From a bacterium (GTDB lineage: Bacteria > Fidelibacterota > UBA8477 > JABMPR01): a stretch of DNA of 58,244 bases. The translations under genes were made by a program, and so were the position numbers. How positions within the stretch are numbered: position 1 is the stretch's first letter; the number at the start of each line of letters is the position of its first letter. The notes below the pieces were generated by a model. It had not been told where the DNA came from, ran no database searches, and saw only the letters and a list, made by a program, of their open reading frames with translations. Shown one piece after another: positions 50,037 to 58,244 of the stretch. Where the stretch lies: NCBI GenBank assembly GCA_013202895.1, contig JABMPR010000225.1, forward strand, positions 1 through 58,244, written 5' to 3'.

Positions 50037-51338
50037 GTGAAAAACAACAATAAAACCGTGGCATTTCATACCCTGGGATGCAAACTCAATTATGCAGAAA
50101 CCTCAACTATCGCAAGACAATTCGAAAAAGCAGGCTACCAGCGCGCAGCGTTTCGAGATTCCGCTGATCTTTATGTCATCAATACATGTTCAGTTACAGA
50201 GAATGCGGATCGAGAATTCAGGAAAATTGTTAATCGGGCTAAACGCCTGGCACCAGAATCTAAAATTGCGGTAATCGGTTGTTATGCTCAACTAAAACCT
50301 GAGACCATAGTTGAAACATCGGCAGTGGATCTCGTGTTAGGTACCAAGGAAAAATTTAATATACTTGAGCATCTGCAGTTTAGCAATAATACTGAAAATC
50401 CATTGATTGTTCACGAATCATCCGTAGAGAATCTCCATGGCTGCATTCCTTCCTATTCGATTGGAGATAGAACACGATCATTTCTAAAAATTCAAGATGG
50501 TTGTGATTATCCCTGTACATATTGTACTATACCGCTAGCCCGTGGTCCTAGTCGTAGTATTGATCCCGAGATTCTTGTCCAGCAGGCTCAAGAAATCGCC
50601 TTAAATGGCGTGAAGGAAATAGTGCTCACAGGTGTCAATATTGGAGATTATCGCTACAATAATGAATCAGCCCTGCTTTATCTTTTACAACAGCTGGATC
50701 AGGTGGATGGTATCGAACGTATTCGGATATCCTCAATCGAACCAAATTTGTTAAGCGATGAGATTATTCATTTTGTTTCCCATTCAATGTGCATTTTACC
50801 ACATTTTCATGTTCCACTTCAAGCCGGGTCGAATACGGTTCTGAGCCGAATGAAAAGACGCTATGATGTTGAGCTATTCCAGGATAGGATCAGAGCAATC
50901 ATTTCAGAACATCCACAAGCAGGCATCGGCGTGGATGTAATTGTTGGTTTTCCCGGAGAATCTGAAATAGAGTTCCAACAGACCTACACATTACTGGAAT
51001 CGCTTGATATCAGCTATTTGCATGTTTTCACCTACTCGGAGCGACCTGATACCGCCGCGGCTGCTTACACTGAGAAAGTAGCTATGGAAGAACGAAAAAA
51101 ACGTAATCGTATCTTGACCAAGCTCTCAGAAAAGAAAAGGCAGGCATTTATTTTAAGTCAGATGAATCAGACTCGGGAAGTGCTATTTGAAAAATGGGGG
51201 GCTGGATATCTTTCAGGTATGACAGAAAACTATATGAAGGTACATGTCAGGAGTGCGGATAAAAACTTGATTAATAATGTGAAAGACATTGAATTGACTG
51301 CCTTTAAGGATGACAAACTTTTCGGTGCTCTAAAATAA
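50037..51338 (+). CDS. mtaB: tRNA t6A37 methylthiotransferase MtaB
   Basis: FHTLGCKLNYAETS, KIQDGCDYPCTYCTIPLARGPSRS (radical SAM CxxxCxxC), VLTGVNIGDY; GTG start inferred. Confidence 0.92.
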   Translation: MKNNNKTVAFHTLGCKLNYAETSTIARQFEKAGYQRAAFRDSADLYVINTCSVTENADREFRKIVNRAKRLAPESKIAVIGCYAQLKPETIVETSAVDLVLGTKEKFNILEHLQFSNNTENPLIVHESSVENLHGCIPSYSIGDRTRSFLKIQDGCDYPCTYCTIPLARGPSRSIDPEILVQQAQEIALNGVKEIVLTGVNIGDYRYNNESALLYLLQQLDQVDGIERIRISSIEPNLLSDEIIHFVSHSMCILPHFHVPLQAGSNTVLSRMKRRYDVELFQDRIRAIISEHPQAGIGVDVIVGFPGESEIEFQQTYTLLESLDISYLHVFTYSERPDTAAAAYTEKVAMEERKKRNRILTKLSEKKRQAFILSQMNQTREVLFEKWGAGYLSGMTENYMKVHVRSADKNLINNVKDIELTAFKDDKLFGALK

Positions 51339-51369
51339 AAAAGAGACCACCAAAGGTAGTCTCTTTTTT
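51337..51369. terminator. Bidirectional terminator between mtaB and the MFS gene
   Basis: AAAAGAGACCACC-AAA-GGTAGTCTCTTTTTT with one mismatch, convergent genes. Confidence 0.85.
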
Positions 51370-51386
51370 ATAGTGAATTATTTAGT

Positions 51387-52640
51387 TTAAGCAATCATAG
51401 TTTTCTTCGGCGGTTTAATCTGGGACATGATTCCAGCAGCGATTAGACAAAGAACTCCACATATACTAAATGCCATGGGGAAGTTGCCCATATCTCCCAG
51501 CCAACCACCCATGACGGGTCCCAGAATTCCACCAAAGCCATATGCCAGAAAGATCCAACCATAATTTTGACCTATAAATTTACTTCCAAAAGTATCAGCA
51601 GTGACCGTTGGGAAGAGTGAGAAATTACCACCAAAGTTAAATCCGATTAAGGCAGCACCAAGATATAGCAATGCCGGTGTTGCAGCCATCCATTGGAAGA
51701 GGATTACAAAAATTCCCTGTGTGGCCATCATGATAATGATAGACCGCTGGCGACCCAAGCTATCACTTATGGCTCCCCAGGCAATTCGTCCAATTCCATT
51801 TGCTAGGGAAAAAAATACTGCCATGGCAGTTCCTGCGATGGCACTTGCTGCAACTTGATCGATACCATTACCCGTAAGTGCAACCATAGGGAATAGTTTC
51901 ATCAGACCAATGCTCATTAAACCAGCACTGGCACCAAAAGCGAAAGTCATTGAAATGAAGTGAAATTGAGGCGTTTTTAGCATTTCGATACTATTGAAAT
52001 CCTCTGCTCCATCTCCTGCCTTACCACTTGCCGATACAGAAGGTGCATATCCTTTTGGTAACCAACCTTCAGCTGGGAAAATCATCCATATTGCTCCAAC
52101 AAGAATCATAAGCATAAAAATCGCGCCCAGGACAATGAAGGTCATACTGAGCCCATAAAGAGCCAATAGCTTCCCCCAGGAACCTGCCAGCTTAACCCAA
52201 AGTGTTGCTCCAAATCCAAATCCTGCTACTGCTAATCCGGTGATCAAGCCTTTTTTGTCTGGAAACCAGCGCATGCCAACGGTTATTGGTACAACATAGG
52301 CGAGGCCAATACCTGTCCCACCGATAATTCCGATAAAGATTAATAAGGCTATAAAATTAGTTCCCCCAAATAGACCAGCTAATAAATACCCTGATCCTAG
52401 CACGAATCCGCCTGCCATGGAAACCTTCCGTGGTCCTAGTTTTGGCATAATTCTGCCAGCGATTACCATGGTAATAGCAAAAAAGAATAATCCTGTAGCA
52501 AATACACCCTGGGTCTGAGCTTTAGTCCAACCAGCTTCTACCAGCAGTGGTGTAAATACTGACCAGGCATAAATTGCCCCTAGTGACAGCTGAATCAAAA
52601 TGGCACCGACCACAACCAACCAACGATTTTTAACTTTCAT
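51387..52640 (-). CDS. MFS transporter, OFA (oxalate/formate antiporter-like) family
   Basis: NRWLVVVGAILIQLSLGAIYAWSVFTPLLVEAGW; GTGIGLAYVVPI; NFGGNFSLFPTVTADTFG. Confidence 0.88.
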   Translation of the reverse strand: MKVKNRWLVVVGAILIQLSLGAIYAWSVFTPLLVEAGWTKAQTQGVFATGLFFFAITMVIAGRIMPKLGPRKVSMAGGFVLGSGYLLAGLFGGTNFIALLIFIGIIGGTGIGLAYVVPITVGMRWFPDKKGLITGLAVAGFGFGATLWVKLAGSWGKLLALYGLSMTFIVLGAIFMLMILVGAIWMIFPAEGWLPKGYAPSVSASGKAGDGAEDFNSIEMLKTPQFHFISMTFAFGASAGLMSIGLMKLFPMVALTGNGIDQVAASAIAGTAMAVFFSLANGIGRIAWGAISDSLGRQRSIIIMMATQGIFVILFQWMAATPALLYLGAALIGFNFGGNFSLFPTVTADTFGSKFIGQNYGWIFLAYGFGGILGPVMGGWLGDMGNFPMAFSICGVLCLIAAGIMSQIKPPKKTMIA

Positions 52641-52712
52641 TTCCCATCCCTAATTATATAAGTAAACAGTCTGAAATATCTTTAAATAAAAATTTGATCA
52701 TGCGCTCATTTG

Positions 52713-52729
52713 TGCATGAATGGTGCCAA
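52713..52729 (-). promoter_or_regulatory. Candidate sigma-54 (-24/-12) promoter for the OFA MFS gene
   Basis: Minus-strand TTGGCACCATTCATGCA: GG and GC separated by 10 nt, about 75 bp upstream of the MFS start. Confidence 0.5.
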
Positions 52730-52841
52730 GTTTGCATCATTTTTGTATAATTAATATTTTTACAAGGAAAAGCCAAAAAGGACCGATTTCATAGATAAGA
52801 TCAGATATTATTAAATAAATTCATTTAACGAAGGGGACATC

Positions 52842-54542
52842 ATGAGTATTGTAAAAAAACGTCGCTATCAAATGGAAAGTAAAGATGAAGCATTACAGGT
52901 TGTAGTAAGGGGAACTGATGTATTAAATGAGCCTCTATTGAACAAGGGTACAGCTTTTTCTTTAGAGGAACGTGAAGAACTTGGGCTGCGGGGACTTGTG
53001 CCTCCCAGGGTTGTAGGATTCGAAGCGCAAGTGGCCAGAGTCTTGGAAAATTATCATCGCAAAACAGATCCATTAGAAAAATTTATATTTCTAACCAGCC
53101 TTCACGATCGCAACGAAACTCTCTACTATAAAGTTCTTATGGAAAATTTGATGGAAATGACACCCATAGTATATACACCTGTTGTTGGCGCAGCTTGCCA
53201 GCAATATGGTCACATCTATCGGAAAAATAGAGGGATGTATATTTCTCATCATGACAGAGGGCATGTGCGTGAGATGTTCAATAACTGGAATCAGGAAGAA
53301 ATTGACATTATTGTTGTTTCTGATGGTAGTCGAATCCTGGGATTAGGTGATTTAGGAGCAAATGGAATGGGAATTCCCATTGGAAAGCTCGCTCTATATG
53401 TTGCAGGTGGGGGAATCTTTCCTTGTAAAACATTACCCATACTACTTGATACGGGTACAAATAATAAAGAACTACTCAATGACGCCCTTTATTTAGGTGT
53501 AGACGAGGAAAGAATTGAAGATGACGAATATTATGCGTTGGTTGATGAATTTGTACTGGCTGTTCAAGATCGCTGGCCAAAAGCACTGATCCAATGGGAG
53601 GATTTTACAAATAATCATGCCTTCCCGCTTCTTGAGAAATACAGGGATAAGGTATTAAGCTTCAATGATGATATCCAGGGTACAGGGGCTGTTGCATTAT
53701 CTGGACTTTTAGGTGCAATGCGTATAAAAGGTGAAAAACTGGCTGAGCAACGGATCATTTTTTATGGTGCTGGATCAGCCGCAGTGGGGATCGCCGACAT
53801 GATTGTAGCCGGTATAGTTGAAGAAAGCGGCATGAGTGAAGAAGAAGCCAGGAAATTATTCTGGCTATTGGATAGTCAGGGCCTGGTTGTTAAAAATGGA
53901 CCTCGAGCTCTTCAAGCTCATAAAATACCATATGCCAGAGACGACAAGCATATTGATAATTTGATGGAGGTAATTAAAACAGTAAAACCAACCATAATTG
54001 TAGGCGTTAGTGGCCAGGGACAAACTTTTACCGAAGACATTATTAAAGAGATGTATGCTCATGTAAAACAACCCGTCATTTTTGCTCTTTCAAATCCCAC
54101 AACAAAATCCGAGTGCACAGCTGAACAGGCCTATCAATGGACCGAAGGGAATGTCATATTTGCCAGCGGTAGCCCATTTGATCCAGTCCGACTTGATGGT
54201 AAGATCTACATCCCTGGTCAAGGAAACAATATGTTCATATTTCCTGGTGTTGGTCTCGGTGCATCGATCTGTCAATCAAGAAAAGTTACAGATGGAATGT
54301 TCTATATCGCGGCTAAAACGCTTGCCCATATTGTGACTGATGAAGAACTGGCCCTTGGAACGGTTTATCCGGATCTTACAAAAATACGTCTTATCTCAGT
54401 CACTATCGCAACAGCTGTATGTCGCCTAGCCTTTGATTCAGGATTGGCAGGAATCGATGAACCTGATGACATCTTCAAATATGTCGAAGAGCGAATGTAC
54501 CAACCAGAATATCCACGTTATGTAGCTGCTGAAGAAAACTAA
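52842..54542 (+). CDS. NAD-dependent malic enzyme
   Basis: NRNETLYYKVLMENLMEMTPIVYTPVVG-like region, GLGDLGANGMGIPIGKLALYVAGGGI, FNDDIQGTGAVALSGLLGA, YGAGSAAVGIAD. Confidence 0.95.
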   Translation: MSIVKKRRYQMESKDEALQVVVRGTDVLNEPLLNKGTAFSLEEREELGLRGLVPPRVVGFEAQVARVLENYHRKTDPLEKFIFLTSLHDRNETLYYKVLMENLMEMTPIVYTPVVGAACQQYGHIYRKNRGMYISHHDRGHVREMFNNWNQEEIDIIVVSDGSRILGLGDLGANGMGIPIGKLALYVAGGGIFPCKTLPILLDTGTNNKELLNDALYLGVDEERIEDDEYYALVDEFVLAVQDRWPKALIQWEDFTNNHAFPLLEKYRDKVLSFNDDIQGTGAVALSGLLGAMRIKGEKLAEQRIIFYGAGSAAVGIADMIVAGIVEESGMSEEEARKLFWLLDSQGLVVKNGPRALQAHKIPYARDDKHIDNLMEVIKTVKPTIIVGVSGQGQTFTEDIIKEMYAHVKQPVIFALSNPTTKSECTAEQAYQWTEGNVIFASGSPFDPVRLDGKIYIPGQGNNMFIFPGVGLGASICQSRKVTDGMFYIAAKTLAHIVTDEELALGTVYPDLTKIRLISVTIATAVCRLAFDSGLAGIDEPDDIFKYVEERMYQPEYPRYVAAEEN

Positions 54543-54563
54543 ACCTCTGGATGATAGCTAAAT

Positions 54564-54595
54564 TGCCCCCATATACTAAACGGTATATGGGGGCA
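54564..54595 (+). terminator. Hairpin terminator after the malic enzyme gene
   Basis: TGCCCCCATATAC-TAAACG-GTATATGGGGGCA. Confidence 0.75.
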
Positions 54596-54683
54596 TTATC
54601 TTGTCCTGCCTCCCCAATTGCTTAAACTATTAAAATTCTAAATCGATCGCTTGGATTCTTAGAGATTAGACCAAGATTGGAAC

Positions 54684-55583
54684 ATGGACCGATCTGAGAG
54701 AACCACTTTATATGTGATATTGATAATTGCCATGTCGGTTTGGGGGCTGTCATGGACCAATGGTAAAATATTGGGTCAATATACAAGTATTCCGATTCTT
54801 ATGACCCTGCGCTTTTTTATAGCAGCAATCTCCATGCTGATAGTCCTCTTAATCAGGAATACCCCAATCAAGATCGAAATAAGGGGCGCTTTGCCCATCA
54901 TCTATAGTGCTATACTCCTGGTTCTATATAACCATTTCTATTTTACGGGGACTCGTCTGGGCTCAGCAGGAGCCGGGGGAGTATTGGTCACAACCTTAAA
55001 TCCCGTGCTAACCTTTGTCCTGATATCATTTGTACAGAAAAGCATTCCCCATGGCCGCCCTCTCGTTGGTATAATATTAGGAATTCTGGGTGGTACCATC
55101 CTGATAAATATCTGGCAAGAAGGTTTGACTGCAATATTCTCCAGTGGGAATCAATATTTCGTTCTCTGCGCCATTAGCTGGGCTTTTCTCACTCTTATCT
55201 CAGCAGGTATTAATAAACATATGAGTACATTAACATACAGTTTCTGGTTATATCTCCTGAGTTCGCTCATATCAGTGGTTTTAGTAAGAGATCAAGATTT
55301 ATTTGTTGTATTTAGCTTCGACTTCAAATTTTGGTTAAATCTTTTATTGGTATCTGTTGGGGCAATGGCCTTTGCCACGACGGCTTATTTCATAGCTGCA
55401 ACAAAATTGGGCTCCGAAAAAGCTTCTGCATTTATCTTTACGGTTCCAGTCAGTGCAATGCTATTTAGCATGCTTATTCTAGATGAACCATTGAAACTAA
55501 ACGTGCTTATCGGAGGGGCGGTTTCGATAATAGCGGTATACCTCATTAATTCAAATAAAAAAGATTATCAAAAGTCAGAATGA
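54684..55583 (+). CDS. EamA/DMT-family transporter
   Basis: Ten-TM pattern with TLNPVLTFVLISF and AFIFTVPVSAMLFSMLILDEPL. Confidence 0.88.
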   Translation: MDRSERTTLYVILIIAMSVWGLSWTNGKILGQYTSIPILMTLRFFIAAISMLIVLLIRNTPIKIEIRGALPIIYSAILLVLYNHFYFTGTRLGSAGAGGVLVTTLNPVLTFVLISFVQKSIPHGRPLVGIILGILGGTILINIWQEGLTAIFSSGNQYFVLCAISWAFLTLISAGINKHMSTLTYSFWLYLLSSLISVVLVRDQDLFVVFSFDFKFWLNLLLVSVGAMAFATTAYFIAATKLGSEKASAFIFTVPVSAMLFSMLILDEPLKLNVLIGGAVSIIAVYLINSNKKDYQKSE

Positions 55584-55621
55584 AGTTCTGATTTTAGTTA
55601 AAATGATTTTATATTAATCAA

Positions 55622-56575
55622 ATGCATAAACGTTTTATACACTTTGTATTTATTTGTATTTTCCTGTATTCGTGTGGTAATCAACAGGGCGATTCAGATA
55701 ATAGTAATCGTTTTATCCTGAATTGGATACCAGTAGACTCCCTTAATCAAGAATTGCCCAGAGGTATTGAGGTATTCCACGCCATCCATGTAGGGTCAAA
55801 TCTAAGAGCATGGTATGTAAAAGTTGAAGAGGCACTTCCAAATATTGAAACCCGCGTAGTTGTTTCTGATGATAGCGATGGTCGGGAAAGCGTCTCACAA
55901 TTTTCTGCCCGTCTTAATGCCCCGGTTATTATTAACGGTGGCTATTTCAGGATGGATTTAAGCCCAGCGAAACATGTTGGGATATTGAAGGTTGATGATG
56001 ATTTGATTCATGCGGCGACATCCTCAGTACTAAGAGGGGAGCAAAGGTTTTATCTTAACCGGGCAGCCATAGGTTTTGATGAGAATGACAAGATTCAAAT
56101 CGAATGGGTATCCAGCCAGGGAGATTCTATTTATCTTTGGGAAAAACCCATTGCAAACCTCCCGGGTATTCCAGGCATCCTGCCAGATACAACTTATCGA
56201 AAACTATGGGCGGCTCGCGATATACTAGGAGGTGGACCTCAATTAATCCGCGATGATAAAATTTACATTTCTACCGATGAGGAAGTCTTTTTTGGTACAA
56301 GCATCCCAATGGTTCATCCAAGAACAGCTGCCGGGATAACCCAGGAGGGTGATCTGATTCTACTTTTAGTAGATGGAAGACAATTAATCAGCCGTGGTGT
56401 TGATTTGTCAGAACTGGCCAGAATACTTTATGATCTCGGTTGTCGCGATGCCATCAACCTGGATGGGGGCGGATCATCCGCGCTGGTTGTGAATGGAATC
56501 TTACTGAACCGCCCTGCGGGAACCACAACAGAACGAGAAGTCATGTCTGCCTTGGCGGTGTTTGCTCACAAATAA
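55622..56575 (+). CDS. Phosphodiester glycosidase (NAGPA-like) family lipoprotein
   Basis: Lipobox FLYSCGN; APVIINGGYFRM; HPRTAAGITQEGDLILLLVDGR; LDGGGSSALVVNG. Confidence 0.88.
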   Translation: MHKRFIHFVFICIFLYSCGNQQGDSDNSNRFILNWIPVDSLNQELPRGIEVFHAIHVGSNLRAWYVKVEEALPNIETRVVVSDDSDGRESVSQFSARLNAPVIINGGYFRMDLSPAKHVGILKVDDDLIHAATSSVLRGEQRFYLNRAAIGFDENDKIQIEWVSSQGDSIYLWEKPIANLPGIPGILPDTTYRKLWAARDILGGGPQLIRDDKIYISTDEEVFFGTSIPMVHPRTAAGITQEGDLILLLVDGRQLISRGVDLSELARILYDLGCRDAINLDGGGSSALVVNGILLNRPAGTTTEREVMSALAVFAHK

Positions 56576-56582
56576 TAGATAC

Positions 56583-56611
56583 AAAAAAGCGGGCTAAAGA
56601 GCCCGCTTTTT
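56583..56611. terminator. Bidirectional terminator
   Basis: AAAAAGCGGGCT-AAAG-AGCCCGCTTTTT between convergent genes. Confidence 0.92.
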
Positions 56612-56631
56612 ATTATAACTGTAATCGTAGC

Positions 56632-57006
56632 TTACTGATCTTTATCAAGTTCCTTTTTAATTATTTTAATACGTTTTTCAGCACCTCTGCCGTGACCTTT
56701 CATCTTCTTCATAAATACATTTCCGTGTTTGGTCTCAAAATCTTTGATATCCATGGTCTCGCCATTGATAGTTATTATCAGCGTAGAATCACCATCAATT
56801 AAATTTTCTACATCGACGTTAATATCCATATCCTCAAAATCGCAATCATCAGAACCATACCCCATCATGCCATGATGGGAGGATCTGTCGCAATCGTTCA
56901 TATGAACTCTTTGTGCATGTGATCTACCGATATTAGCGAATCCGTAAACCAAAACGATCAATAGCAGATATTTCCACAATAGATCGAGTTTTTCCTTTGT
57001 TGTCAT
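56632..57006 (-). CDS. Small hypothetical membrane-anchored or secreted protein
   Basis: Start MTTKEKLDLLW preceded by AAGGAG; TM/signal segment; HMNDCDRSSHHGMMGYGSDDCDFEDMDINVD. Confidence 0.65.
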   Translation of the reverse strand: MTTKEKLDLLWKYLLLIVLVYGFANIGRSHAQRVHMNDCDRSSHHGMMGYGSDDCDFEDMDINVDVENLIDGDSTLIITINGETMDIKDFETKHGNVFMKKMKGHGRGAEKRIKIIKKELDKDQ

Positions 57007-57361
57007 TTCTATCTCCTTGTTCACTATGCATCCCAGGCGGCGTTTGAGATGGTTGTTTGATTTGCTTCTCTTACCCTGCTCAATTCCCTTTTGTTCCATT
57101 TATATTTTGAATCAGTGGATATGGGAATGGAACAGTTGTTAAGCGCTATCTTGTGAAAGTTTAATCGGACGATATTCTTATATATCTTGACATTCATATT
57201 ACCATAACCGTAATTAATTACACAATTTTAAGAGATACAAATTAAGATTTACATAATCAGAGAAAATATCTGATTTTTGAAAGCGTATATTCTGTAGATT
57301 GTAGAGCTAAACCGTTTCTATGCAATATTGAAAAATGATTCAGCGCAAGTGAGAGGGTAAA

Positions 57362-58201
57362 ATGAAAAAGATATTATATTTAATAATTATTCCATATTTT
57401 CTTTTTTCTGCCGACAGACCAATAAACCTAAACAGCTTAAAGTTTAATGAAAAGTCCGAGATATATTTGGATCAAAAAACCAATAAACCTTATACTGGTC
57501 CCGTATACGAGGCCAAAGATAAACTATTGCGGACGAGTGGATTGCTGGTTCAAGGTAAAAAAGATGGTGAATGGAAGACTGTTAAAACGATCTCACAAAC
57601 CCTTGGTATTGAGATATATGATAAGAATATTAAGGTAGGCACCTGGGAAACATGGTATGAAAACGGACAATTGAAAGAGCGCGGTTCCCATAAAAATGGG
57701 GGAAAAGATAGACAATGGATTAAATACTCTTCTGAAGGGGTACTTCTCAGTCAGGAAAATTACAAAACAAATATATTAGATGGGGATCAAATATATCGCT
57801 ATCCAAGCGGAGATCTAAAAGCCAAAGGTCGGTACGAGTATGGACAGAAAGATGGTATGTGGGTCACATACGACTCAAATGGGACAAAGATTGCCGATGA
57901 GTCTTATCGGGACAGTGTACTGTCCGGGCTACAAATCTCATATTATCCGAATTCACTAAAAAAAGAAATGGGCCGTTTGAAAAATAGGCAGCGTGAAGGT
58001 ATCTGGAAGTCATGGTATGAAAGCGGTCAATTAAAAGACGAGATCACCTATCGTAACGGGCTACGAGAAGGATTTTCCATGACCTGGCATGAGAATGGTG
58101 AATTAAAAATGTCTGGCGCCAGAAAATCAGATGCCCGGGTGGGGAAGTGGACCGGTTTTAACAAGCGGGGGCAAGTCAACTATCGCGAAATGTTTTATTA
58201 G
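57362..58201 (+). CDS. YwqK/MORN-variant repeat secreted protein
   Basis: Repeats WETWYENGQLKERGSHKNGGKDRQW / WVTYDSNGTKIADESYRDSVLSG / WKSWYESGQLKDEITYRNGLREG / TWHENGELKMSG; signal peptide. Confidence 0.88.
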   Translation: MKKILYLIIIPYFLFSADRPINLNSLKFNEKSEIYLDQKTNKPYTGPVYEAKDKLLRTSGLLVQGKKDGEWKTVKTISQTLGIEIYDKNIKVGTWETWYENGQLKERGSHKNGGKDRQWIKYSSEGVLLSQENYKTNILDGDQIYRYPSGDLKAKGRYEYGQKDGMWVTYDSNGTKIADESYRDSVLSGLQISYYPNSLKKEMGRLKNRQREGIWKSWYESGQLKDEITYRNGLREGFSMTWHENGELKMSGARKSDARVGKWTGFNKRGQVNYREMFY

Positions 58202-58244
58202 TCACCTATTGATAGACAAATAGATTATCATCAAGAAATGAGAC

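Overview
This window looks chromosomal and gene-dense, from a diderm bacterium of the FCB type. The affiliation is inferred from GWxTD, PorV-like and T9SS-CTD-like proteins, and a Marinimicrobia-like lineage is plausible but unproven. I see no CRISPR array, transposon, prophage or rRNA. Recognisable blocks are: a partial tRNA-Gly; pcm; the mreBCD-mrdA-rodA cell-shape operon; rpiB-glyA-nrdR; an orphan Mla-type ABC ATPase; an envelope cluster (PorV-like barrel, M6-like protein with a T9SS-type C-terminus, HExxH/propeller/barrel fusion, DUF5683-like protein, BamD-like lipoprotein); nadD; ftsEX; hrcA-grpE-dnaJ; a cryptic ComEA / repeat protein / PilM-like / PilO-like cluster; rsmD-coaD-fmdB-icd; glgA-glgC; an SSS symporter with a small companion; mtaB; an OFA-type MFS transporter divergent from a malic enzyme; and a YwqK/MORN-repeat protein. 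The observations most worth follow-up are (1) a 743-aa membrane-anchored protein that appears to be built from about seven or eight divergent ~65-70 aa repeats, next to a degenerate PilM-like and a PilO-like protein; (2) an M6-like protein whose HExxH motif is lost, beside a PorV-like barrel with DxDxDG insertions and a gluzincin-propeller-Omp85-like fusion; (3) a stand-alone starch-synthase N-domain paralog with a degraded KxGGL motif; (4) a sigma-54-like promoter upstream of the MFS transporter. All family calls come from reading motifs by eye; no database search was run.
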